DNA of 64,000 nt from Trileptium ribeirensis. Lineage: Eukaryota; Nematoda; Enoplea; Enoplida; Thoracostomopsidae. Made by a program: the position numbers and the translations under genes. Of this stretch, positions 47,803 through 55,570 are shown piece after piece. The stretch lies in the NCBI GenBank assembly GCA_030248225.1, contig JASANE010000622.1, positions 1 through 64,000 of the forward strand, read 5' to 3'. A model generated the notes under the pieces. The model saw only the letters and a program-made list of their open reading frames with translations, had not been told where the DNA came from and did not search any database. Position 1 is the stretch's first letter; the number at the start of each line of letters is the position of its first letter.

Positions 47803-48036
47803 GAATCCAGTGACGACACATGGGATAATACTGCAACAAACGACAACGAAGCTAGCGATGATTTGCTGCCTCAGCCTGGTAGCAACGTGCCTGGCCTTGA
47901 TATACCTATTTGGACTGGACCGATACCTTTCTCCTGCTATGCCAACGTTGAGAACCAACCCATCAAGGCTGAAGATGTCAAGTTACAAAAAAGCATGGAT
48001 GAACACTTGGAAAATCAATTTGGTTACCAAAATGAG
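47803..48036 (+). CDS. Probable exon of an unrecognised acidic protein
   Basis: The acceptor CCGCATTTCAG precedes 47803 and a donor GTACAA follows 48036. The 234-nt interval is open in phase 0 and encodes 78 residues beginning ESSDDTWDNTATNDNEASDD, then a Pro/aromatic segment LDIPIWTGPIPFSCY and a polar tail. The phase matches the exon at 50002-50490. Composition is Asp/Glu/Asn-rich and looks disordered. No domain is recognised. The upstream exons are not found in the window; the polymerase B element lies between this exon and anything further left. Confidence 0.5.
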
Positions 48037-50001
48037 GTACAAATAAATGTTTATTAGATATGTATAATTTTACAATACTCTAATAACCTTATCATAGCGT
48101 TCTAGGTTCTGTTTAAACTAAATTTATTTGCACTCCGGCGTATAGTGGTCACAAACCGCAAACGGACGTCTTCGCTTTAGGATCCAAAATTTAATGGTAA
48201 TAAAAATCTGAGTATTTTTTCTCCTCAAACAGTTTACCTCATCGTCAAAGAACCTTTACTGCTCGATTCAAGGTACGTTCAATTTAACAAACGGTTTCCC
48301 CTTCCGACTGCACCCCATTTCTAAGGTAAACTGAAGCCGAGCGTTTGGTCTCAAATGTGCCAAATTGATGCTTGGCATCTACATGCCTTACTGCTCCATG
48401 TTTTGTCATATAGTATACAGAATTACATAGATACGTATCGGTGACTGGAGAGCTCTTAGCAATGTTTTGCAAACAGATTTCACATAGGGATAAAATTATG
48501 TTTTGAATACGGTACGCCATAACATAGGTGTTACATGGGTCCACGTTTATAATAATTGCATCACTGCCCCTGCTGATCACATGGTGCCATGACTACTGCT
48601 GGACCTTGCGGTTTTTTTGAAAACTGCTACGTTTATTCTTACTCAGAAAATGTATTCTTTTTGGTCTTGTGAGAGTCGCTGAAAACCTGTATGGCATATA
48701 CGTGATTTTATGTTTGACGGTTACACAATATCGATTGCACACTATGAAGTTTGATGGAGCCACCAATCTGGAACTGTTGTTTTTTGCCGAATTTCATAGT
48801 ACGTACAGCACTTCTTCTTGGTTGTATAACACAGTAAATGTGTTCTTTTGTCTTTGTCCAAGACATATTTAGTGGTAGGAAATGGGGTCAAATGTTGCCA
48901 GAAGCTTCTGTGCAGGCTGTTGAAATATTTTACATGAAGGTTGGCTTCCACTGACGTTGCAAGATTCTATGTAACACAAAATGAATGATTTATAAAAGCT
49001 ATATAACACTGCATAAACAAGCGCTTCTCACAATAGCGAAACCTTTCTTAATTTGAAATTCGCATGACTAATATTTATTGGTGCTTTTGGTTAGGATTAA
49101 TGGTTTGTTATTAGGAGACCAAATTGCTGTAGTTCCAACAATATACAAAAATGAGGGAGCGGCTGCAAACGCAAATAACTTCAAAATTTTATAGCAATCG
49201 TGCATAACACACATCTTACGGATTTATTTTTATTCAGAATTTAAAAGATTTCCATACTCCACGTAGCAATACCCCCGCATGATTAATTACAAGCAATCCT
49301 TTGGTTAAACAAAAGATACGCCAGTCTCTCTCCAAATTTTGTTCGCAGTCGACTTGGTTTTATTTTTTTAGAATATAAAAATTATTTTCGCAAAATAGTA
49401 ATTCAAGGTCCATGTGTTACGGTGCATGTTTTGAAGCATATGTATTACGTCTAGATATAAGTTCAGTTTTTAGTTTTTGTTTAATTATGTCATTTTTGTT
49501 TGTGGAAAATATTAACTTTGAAGGAAGGTCCTGAACGTGAACGGAGCCGAAAATCTTCTTGCGAAGAAAACAATCAAAACAATTTCGAAGAGCATGTTAT
49601 GGAATACGATTTGAACTTGCAACGCAGTACGGTGAGAAATAGTTAAAATTAGTGATATCCCGATTTTATAAATACAATATCTAAATTCTGGGAATAAAGT
49701 CATTTGGAATAAATTAAGTCTCGTGAACATATATTGTTGTCGTAACGTTATGACAAATAAAGCTGGAAATTTCGAATGTTGCAACACGCTGTGACTTTAC
49801 CACGTAGCAATAACCATTATTTTCAGGGGCTTAGATCTTAAGCTTTATATATGCACACTTATAACTTCTTAGTATAATGATATGTCAAGCGCCTTTCAGC
49901 TAAATTAAAGTTTAAACCTGATTTCGGAGCGTAAACAGTTCATATAAAATATAGTTTACTGTTTATTGATAATGAGGTTATTTGTTATTTTATATTTTCA
50001 G
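48037..50001. other. Putative intron and noncoding DNA
   Basis: If the two flanking exons belong together, this is a 1.97-kb phase-0 intron. No other feature is recognised inside it. Confidence 0.45.
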
Positions 50002-50490
50002 CAGCAACCGCTTGACAATGGCATGGATATGCTACAGTACACGCCCACGGTTACTCCTCAGCCATGTGCTACATGTGAGCAGATACGGCCTGCTAGGATA
50101 ACGTTCGAAGTGAAACCGTCATTACTACAAGCTGAAACCGTGCAAAATATCAACGATATTTCTATAGAGTTAATTAATAAAGAAATGCTTGAATCTCCGG
50201 CCTCACCAGATTACCCCCCGTTGCCGGAGGATTATTCCGTCCCTTCTCCGGAATCCATCGGTGCTTCAGAGTCAGATTATGATCCAGAAGAACCAGTCGA
50301 TGGTGATGATGTTAAAAACAACGCAAATTCTATGATGGGCAGTGCAAATATTTCGTCACTAAGCGGGTTTAGAGCTCAGCTTGCTAATGGAGGTACCGTG
50401 ATTATAAATGGTATAACCATTAAATCTGTTCACTATGCCGTTCAACATGAACCAGACGGTGGATTTGCATTGCGATTTTCACCTATCTGA
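50002..50490 (+). CDS. Probable last exon of the same unrecognised acidic protein
   Basis: A pyrimidine-rich acceptor (ATTTTCAG) ends at 50001, and the frame is open in phase 0 to a stop at 50488-50490, 162 residues. The frame also reads through the intron end, so the upstream ATG at 49966 is not needed. The sequence has a CATCEQIRPARITFEVKPSL segment, a Ser/Pro/Glu/Asp-rich PEST-like middle (SPASPDYPPLPEDYSVPSPE), and an orderly C-terminus GGTVIINGITIKSVHYAVQH that looks like beta strands. The family is not recognised. The DIRS-order retrotransposon begins 250 bp downstream. Confidence 0.55.
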   Translation, partial: QQPLDNGMDMLQYTPTVTPQPCATCEQIRPARITFEVKPSLLQAETVQNINDISIELINKEMLESPASPDYPPLPEDYSVPSPESIGASESDYDPEEPVDGDDVKNNANSMMGSANISSLSGFRAQLANGGTVIINGITIKSVHYAVQHEPDGGFALRFSPI

Positions 50491-50740
50491 ACTGTGTGAA
50501 TAATCATTCACGTAAAATGCGTTGAATGTTTTGACTGAATGGTCAGGCTAATTTTAAACTTTGGATTATGAAACATGTTCATTGTTTATAAACTCAGCCA
50601 ACTACCGTTTATTTGTGTTGGTAAAATTGTACAGCTTTTGGATTTGATTTGGTATTGCAAACCAAAAACTGGTTGGCAGAAACTCAGTTCCTAGTAAACA
50701 TGCTGACATTTGTTACTACAACATAAAATTATAATACATA

Positions 50741-50898
50741 ATAAGTGGATTTTTCTCGGCAAGGAAATCGTTATCTCTTAGCACAAAGTTTAGCTAGGTC
50801 ATTTGCATAGCAAGTTTCCTTTATAAGCATTTACTCTAACGGTAGTTATCGCACGTTATGGCAAGAAATTTCTGAAATTCAGCGTTTTCTGGAAGTTT
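50741..50898 (+). repeat. Terminal repeat A1 with TATA-like box
   Basis: This 158-bp block begins ATAAGTGGATTTTTCTCGGC and ends TTTCTGGAAGTTT. It recurs at 53665-53822 in the same orientation and at 55287-55444 inverted. TTTATAAGC at 50820-50828 is a TATA-like box about 120 bp before the gag start codon, so A1 probably contains the gag-pol promoter. Confidence 0.9.
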
Positions 50899-50941
50899 GA
50901 TATTGGTTGGTGCGAGATTTAGATTTGTTGTTGTTTACTTA

Positions 50942-51613
50942 ATGTCTGTTAGCGATCAAGAACATAGGGCAGAGCTTAGCCAGACTTCTACACTTTCCGA
51001 ATCGCGGGTTATTGAACTCATCAAGCAAAATTCTTCCATAAATGTCCAGTCGGACTTGTCGCACGTTCGTTTGAAATCCAAAGGTCTACAGCTGCAGCTC
51101 GATACGTTGCTCCGAATCGATGCTCCCTTGCGACACCTAGAAGAGATAGTAGCTTCGGGAGTAGAAGAATTGGACACAAAAGTTATTTGTGACGCTTGCT
51201 CATCAGCGCGTCAAGTCATCAAGGAACGTGTAAAATTGCTTCGGATCGCCGACGAAGGTGGCTGGAGTGCCGTAGCCAACTATCAAGGCTCTGCCGACAT
51301 CGGAGATTCCCCGGAAGACTCTAGAAGAATTCAGAAAGCAATAGACACTGCAAAGGTAGCTTCACGCCGTATAAAAATCAGCACTCTTAGTACTACAAAC
51401 AATGCCGCTTATTCGCCTTATCCGCCACGATTCAAACAAACGACAGGCTACAGATTTACCTCGCCTGGTACCTATTCCGCCAAAACGCTGCTACCAGGAT
51501 CGGTCAAACAATTCATGCACTGTTTTTCCTGCGGAAGAACCGGTCATTTTGCAAACGAATGCCCCTTCACAAAATCGGGGTATAGAGCAAGCAGATCGGG
51601 TGATGAAAAGTGA
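50942..51613 (+). CDS. DIRS-order element gag protein with CCHC zinc knuckle
   Basis: The ATG at 50942 (MSVSDQEHRAEL) is the first good start after A1. The frame is also open upstream to a non-ATG codon at 50897. The 223-residue protein has a helical N-terminal half with regular Leu spacing (HVRLKSKGLQLQLDTLLRI, then RHLEEIVASGVEEL), a polar linker, and near the C-terminus the single CCHC knuckle CFSCGRTGHFANEC. It would bind the element RNA and form the cytoplasmic particle. It overlaps the following pol frame by 212 nt in a different frame, so pol is probably translated by frameshifting or reinitiation. Confidence 0.85.
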   Translation: MSVSDQEHRAELSQTSTLSESRVIELIKQNSSINVQSDLSHVRLKSKGLQLQLDTLLRIDAPLRHLEEIVASGVEELDTKVICDACSSARQVIKERVKLLRIADEGGWSAVANYQGSADIGDSPEDSRRIQKAIDTAKVASRRIKISTLSTTNNAAYSPYPPRFKQTTGYRFTSPGTYSAKTLLPGSVKQFMHCFSCGRTGHFANECPFTKSGYRASRSGDEK

Positions 51614-53603
51614 ATCAAAAATAAAGCTTCTCCGCTCAGGTAAAAATTTTTTACCAAAAACTACTTTAATTCATGACATTTCAGAGACTGATATAAAAGG
51701 CAGTCTTTCGCGACACGTAGACGCCTGGCGTCGGATTCACTGTAATGCTTTCGTGCTGGATATGGTGGAAAATGGGTTTACGATACCTTTTGTTACAGTA
51801 CCTAGTTCGAAATGTTTTAAAAATAATAAGTCTGCGCTGGAGCAATCGAGTTTTGTCGAAAGCACGATTATGGACCTGGTCCAAAAAGGTTTCGTGTCTC
51901 GCTTACACAAACGGCCCTGCGTCGTGAGCCCTCTTTCCGTCCGGGTGTCTGCCGGGAAGAAACGATTTATTCTTGATTTAAGATATTTAAACAAGCATGT
52001 CAACCCCCCCAAGATAAAGTTAGAGGATTTGAGAGTTGTGTTGTCTCTGGTGTCACCCCAGGGGTGGATGGCCAGTTTTGACATCAAATCCGGCTATTAC
52101 CACGTAGATGTCAATCCACAGTTTAGCAAGTATCTCGGTTTTTCTTGGATTTTTCAAGGAACTCAGCAATTTTTCTGTTTCAATGTTCTACCTTTTGGCT
52201 TATCTCTTGGGCCCTTCTTATTTACGAAACTTATGAGGGTCGTTATAAAACACTGGAGAGCACAGGGCAAGATGGTATCGATTTACCTTGATGATGGTTT
52301 TATCACTCATACTGATCGAAGCACAGCTGCACTCCATGCTAGGAGTTGTAAGGAGGATTTAATTAATCTAGGATTTTCCCTTAATGAGAAATGTCGCTGG
52401 GAGCCTGTATCTTGCTTGCAGCACCTCGGATTTATAATAGATTTACACAGTTTTTGTTTAGGCATCCCACCAAGCAAGCTGGTAAGAGTGCGTGATCTGG
52501 TGTCATCCGCCGCTCGGAAGAACACTTCGTCTGCTCGTTCTCTGGCAACACTCGCAGGTAATATAATCGCCTTATCTCCTGTAATTGGTTCGATTGCTAG
52601 GCTACGCACCCGAGGTATCTACACTGATATTAGAAGCTCGTGTTCATGGGATTCTAAGTTTATCCTTACTCCTCCGTGTCGGGAGGACATCTTTTTCTGG
52701 GATAAACAATTAGTGGTTTTGCCTCAGCAAAAATTATTATCACACTGCATACCAGAAATTCTGGTTTTTTGTGACGCCAGCGACACCGGTGCAGCAGCAG
52801 TAATGCTAAAAGGTGCAGCAATGAAGGTTGAGTTACAAAATTTTGATGAAAAGGAGTCTGGCAGTAGCTCAACTTTTAGAGAGCTTAGAGCTATTGAACT
52901 CGGTCTGTCAACTTTTTCAAACACAATTTCCGGTAAAATAGTAAAATTTTTTACTGATAATCAAGCTGTTTGTGCTATCGTTCGCATAGGTAGTGCTATA
53001 CCGCATTTGCAAGAGGTTGCGATTAGACTGTTGGATCTTACACTTAAATATCAAATTAGATTGGAACTGGAATGGATACCGCGGGCTGAGAATGAAATAG
53101 CAGACATATGGAGTAGACAACCGGATTGGGATGATTGGTCTGTTGCGGATAGCCTGTTTCTCTGTTTAAATGCTAAGTATGGTCCTTTCTCCGTAGATAG
53201 GTTCGCAAACCATCTCAATACAAAGTTACCACGGTTCAACTCAAAAACATGGGTGCCGGGTACTGAACAAGTCGATTCTTTTTCAGTCTCGTGGCACGCC
53301 AACAATAATTGGCTTGTCCCACCAATAGCTTGTATACCGCGTACGCTGGAGCACCTGCATCTTAGCGCAGGAACGGGTTTATTGCTAGTACCGGACTGGC
53401 CGTCAGCCGTTTTCTGGCCAAAATTATTAGAATTCAACTCAACCCATCAGAGTTTTCTCTTGGCAGAAGAAAAAATTCTTGCCCAACCGGGCCTGTTGCT
53501 TAGCGGCTCGCAACTACGGTCGTGTTTCGGACCATTTTTTCGCTCGAATTTGTTGGTTTTTGTATATGATTTTTCATTATCCAAACCTTTGTTGACCGCA
53601 TAA
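51402..53603 (+). CDS. DIRS-order element reverse transcriptase / RNase H
   Basis: The 733-codon frame from an ATG at 51402 to a TAA at 53601-53603 is unbroken. Reverse transcriptase blocks appear in order: KKRFILDLRYLNKHV, WMASFDIKSGYYHVDV, FNVLPFGLSLGPFLFTKLM, and the catalytic YLDD (52284-52295). RNase H follows with VFCDASDTGAAAV, the acidic FRELRAIELGL, and FFTDNQAVCAIV, ending in ADIWSRQPDWDDW. The order and the short DASDTGAAA block fit DIRS/Ngaro-type polymerases. It would copy the element RNA into DNA. Translation may start later than the ATG through frameshifting from gag. Repeat B1 begins two bases after the stop. Confidence 0.9.
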   Translation: MPLIRLIRHDSNKRQATDLPRLVPIPPKRCYQDRSNNSCTVFPAEEPVILQTNAPSQNRGIEQADRVMKSESKIKLLRSGKNFLPKTTLIHDISETDIKGSLSRHVDAWRRIHCNAFVLDMVENGFTIPFVTVPSSKCFKNNKSALEQSSFVESTIMDLVQKGFVSRLHKRPCVVSPLSVRVSAGKKRFILDLRYLNKHVNPPKIKLEDLRVVLSLVSPQGWMASFDIKSGYYHVDVNPQFSKYLGFSWIFQGTQQFFCFNVLPFGLSLGPFLFTKLMRVVIKHWRAQGKMVSIYLDDGFITHTDRSTAALHARSCKEDLINLGFSLNEKCRWEPVSCLQHLGFIIDLHSFCLGIPPSKLVRVRDLVSSAARKNTSSARSLATLAGNIIALSPVIGSIARLRTRGIYTDIRSSCSWDSKFILTPPCREDIFFWDKQLVVLPQQKLLSHCIPEILVFCDASDTGAAAVMLKGAAMKVELQNFDEKESGSSSTFRELRAIELGLSTFSNTISGKIVKFFTDNQAVCAIVRIGSAIPHLQEVAIRLLDLTLKYQIRLELEWIPRAENEIADIWSRQPDWDDWSVADSLFLCLNAKYGPFSVDRFANHLNTKLPRFNSKTWVPGTEQVDSFSVSWHANNNWLVPPIACIPRTLEHLHLSAGTGLLLVPDWPSAVFWPKLLEFNSTHQSFLLAEEKILAQPGLLLSGSQLRSCFGPFFRSNLLVFVYDFSLSKPLLTA

Positions 53604-53604
53604 C

Positions 53605-54212
53605 ATGTATCATTTCCTCTAAGAGAAAAAGTAATTTATTTTGAAGTTCTGCCAGAAATTTAAAATAAGTGGATTTTTCTCGGCAAGGAAATCGTTATCT
53701 CTTAGCACAAAGTTTAGCTAGGTCATTTGCATAGCAAGTTTCCTTTATAAGCATTTACTCTAACGGTAGTTATCGCACGTTATGGCAAGAAATTTCTGAA
53801 ATTCAGCGTTTTCTGGAAGTTTCCCACCCACCCAACCCTTTTTGTATATTTGGTTAATTTCAGACCTTCAAGGAATAATCCGAACACTTTTCGTACAACC
53901 GCCCGGAGCTTCAAACGGTTTAAGGAACATTTTTCCTTCCCTTCCGGATTTTATTCTTAACTGCAAGGCAACTTCAACCACGCGCATGTATCTACGGGGT
54001 TTTTCAGCCTTCTCGGATTGGTGCGGGCAGAACAACCTGCCTTATTTACCATTTTCCGTTACCAGTGTCGCCTGCTATTTAAAACACTTGGCAAACCGTG
54101 GTATGTCGCAATCTTCTATTGTTATAGCCTGGTCCAGCATTGTTTGGGCTCATGAGCTGTCAGGCCTGGACTCACCGTCGACCAGCTCTGTTTGCCGTAA
54201 AGCACTGGAGGC
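53605..54212 (+). repeat. Left arm of 608-bp inverted repeat (B1, A2, truncated recombinase)
   Basis: This arm contains B1 (53605-53669), A2 (53665-53822, with its TATA-like box at 53744-53752), a C-rich spacer CCCACCCACCCAACCC, and the first part of the recombinase gene in the plus sense. Its reverse complement is 54897-55504, the same length with no visible indels. The recombinase copy differs by one residue (Ala against Thr at residue 23), so the arms are almost identical. The copy is cut after residue about 124 at GGAGGC. Confidence 0.9.
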
Positions 54213-54216
54213 ATGA
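53842..54216 (+). pseudogene. Truncated plus-strand copy of the recombinase N-terminus
   Basis: The frame encodes 124 residues identical, except at one position, to the N-terminal part of the minus-strand recombinase. It lacks all catalytic residues, which lie after residue 170 in the full copy. It ends where the left arm ends and runs directly into a (GAAAT)n run. It is part of the inverted repeat and probably not a working gene, although a truncated DNA-binding product cannot be ruled out. Confidence 0.88.
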
Positions 54217-54240
54217 AATGAAATGAAATGAAATGCACGT
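54213..54240. repeat. (GAAAT)4 run at the arm junction
   Basis: GAAATGAAATGAAATGAAAT follows directly after the left arm of the inverted repeat. In the minus sense it is (ATTTC)n about 15-40 bases beyond the recombinase stop codon, so it could be the 3' end of the recombinase transcript or filler at a repair junction. Confidence 0.8.
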
Positions 54241-54250
54241 GTTAGGCAGT

Positions 54251-55267
54251 TTATATTACTATATTTTTCGTAACTTCAAGTTTTTCTTCTATTGAGGAAT
54301 GTATATAGTTGTCTTTGATGGTACGAGACCTCCAGCGTCCGTGGGCTTGGAGAAGACGCTCGTTTCCAAAATTGCCAGATGAAGCTGACGCCGATGCTCC
54401 TCCTGCACGAAAACTGTGAAGAGTGTATCGTCCTGAAATACCATACTGCTGTAAGGCGTCTTTTAGCATCTTGCGCGCGTAGTTGTATGACCAAGCAGTT
54501 GCAGACCCTATTTGGTTACAAAAAATTAAGCTATCTGAATGACTGGTCGAATTACCCAGCGTCCATGATTTGAGTTGCATAAATAATTTCCCGGCGCAAT
54601 ATGCCGTGTGTGACAATGATATAAAAATGGTAGTACCGTGAGTGAACTGGTCCGATTTGGACTTTATGATTTTAATAGCTAAATAAGCCTTATTTAGTTC
54701 AACATCACTATAACGCAGAGCAAGAGCCTCCGAAATTCTAAGAAAACCAAAGAACAAAAATGAAAATAGCACCGCAGTTTTTATGGAGTGTTGTGTGTGG
54801 GAAAACGCCAACTTTTGAATAAGCTGCTTAAAAACTCCGTGAGGCAATGGTCGTGTAACGGTGCGAATGGTTTCCAGAGCTGCCGTTCTCCTGGCGGCCT
54901 CCAGTGCTTTACGGCAAACAGAGCTGGTCGACGGTGAGTCCAGGCCTGACAGCTCATGAGCCCAAACAATGCTGGACCAGGCTATAACAATAGAAGATTG
55001 CGACATACCACGGTTTGCCAAGTGTTTTAAATAGCAGGCGACACTGGTAACGGAAAATGGTAAATAAGGCAGGTTGTTCTGCCCGCACCAATCCGAGAAG
55101 GCTGAAAAACCCCGTAGATACATGCGCGTGGTTGAAGTTGCCTTGCAGTTAAGAATAAAATCCGGAAGGGAAGGAAAAATGTTCCTTAAACCGTTTGAAG
55201 TTCCGGGCGGTTGTACGAAAAGTGTTCGGATTATTCCTTGAAGGTCTGAAATTAACCAAATATACAA
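54251..55267 (-). CDS. DIRS-order element tyrosine recombinase
   Basis: The minus-strand frame is open for 338 codons. The catalytic set of tyrosine recombinases is complete: R177 in FGFLRISEALALRYSD, H284 and R287 in YTLHSFRAGG, H309 in LLQAHGRWRS, and Y321 in IKDNYIHSS. It would integrate circular element DNA without target-site duplication. The frame starts at a TTG; the first ATG is codon 49 (55123-55121), inside the core-binding region. A splice-acceptor-like TTGGTTAATTTCAG ends at 55246, so a spliced leader exon may provide the start. Repeat A in its own sense lies upstream (55444-55287). Orientation is opposite to gag-pol, as in Kangaroo-type elements of algae, though here inside an inverted repeat. 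Confidence 0.88.
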   Translation of the reverse strand: MYIWLISDLQGIIRTLFVQPPGTSNGLRNIFPSLPDFILNCKATSTTRMYLRGFSAFSDWCGQNNLPYLPFSVTSVACYLKHLANRGMSQSSIVIAWSSIVWAHELSGLDSPSTSSVCRKALEAARRTAALETIRTVTRPLPHGVFKQLIQKLAFSHTQHSIKTAVLFSFLFFGFLRISEALALRYSDVELNKAYLAIKIIKSKSDQFTHGTTIFISLSHTAYCAGKLFMQLKSWTLGNSTSHSDSLIFCNQIGSATAWSYNYARKMLKDALQQYGISGRYTLHSFRAGGASASASSGNFGNERLLQAHGRWRSRTIKDNYIHSSIEEKLEVTKNIVI

Positions 55268-55504
55268 AAAGGGTTGGGTGGGTGGGAAACTTCCAGAAAA
55301 CGCTGAATTTCAGAAATTTCTTGCCATAACGTGCGATAACTACCGTTAGAGTAAATGCTTATAAAGGAAACTTGCTATGCAAATGACCTAGCTAAACTTT
55401 GTGCTAAGAGATAACGATTTCCTTGCCGAGAAAAATCCACTTATTTTAAATTTCTGGCAGAACTTCAAAATAAATTACTTTTTCTCTTAGAGGAAATGAT
55501 ACAT
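54897..55504 (-). repeat. Right arm of 608-bp inverted repeat (inverted B, A and recombinase start)
   Basis: This is the reverse complement of 53605-54212. It contains inverted A (55287-55444, TATA-like box 55365-55357), inverted B (55440-55504) and the N-terminal coding part of the recombinase. Immediately to its right B2 starts at 55506 in the plus sense, so inverted B and B2 form a near-perfect palindrome centred at about 55505. Confidence 0.9.
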
Positions 55505-55505
55505 A

Positions 55506-55570
55506 ATGTATCATTTCCTCTAAGAGAAAAAGTAATTTATTTTGAAGTTCTGCCAGAAATTTAAAATAAG
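55506..55570 (+). repeat. Terminal repeat B2
   Basis: This 65-bp block, starting ATGTATCATTTCCTCTAAGA and ending TTAAAATAAG, is a direct copy of B1 (53605-53669). It is the right end of the element; the sequence after 55570 no longer follows A. Its last bases AATAAG are those that start A1, marking the circle-junction overlap. Confidence 0.88.

Larger units (their letters stand above)
50741..55570 (+). mobile_element. DIRS-order (tyrosine-recombinase) retrotransposon with split direct repeats and inverted recombinase
   Basis: The element begins with repeat A1 (50741-50898) and ends with repeat B2 (55506-55570). Internally B1 (53605-53669) runs into A2 (53665-53822), and the B1-A2 junction is what B2 joined to A1 would give in a circle. 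This is the split-direct-repeat layout of PAT/Ngaro-type elements. Between A1 and B1 lie gag and RT-RNase H in the plus sense. Between A2 and B2 lies a large inverted repeat with a full recombinase gene on the minus strand. Coding parts are long and unbroken, so it may be young. Target-site duplications are not expected for this order and none is evident. Confidence 0.88.

Noticed and set aside
51737..53437. Minus-strand frames of 100-128 codons within the DIRS-order pol gene
   Set aside because: They are antisense shadows of the RT-RNase H frame and show no domains.
53842..54216. Reading this frame as a second functional recombinase gene
   Set aside because: It lacks every catalytic residue and ends at the inverted-repeat border.
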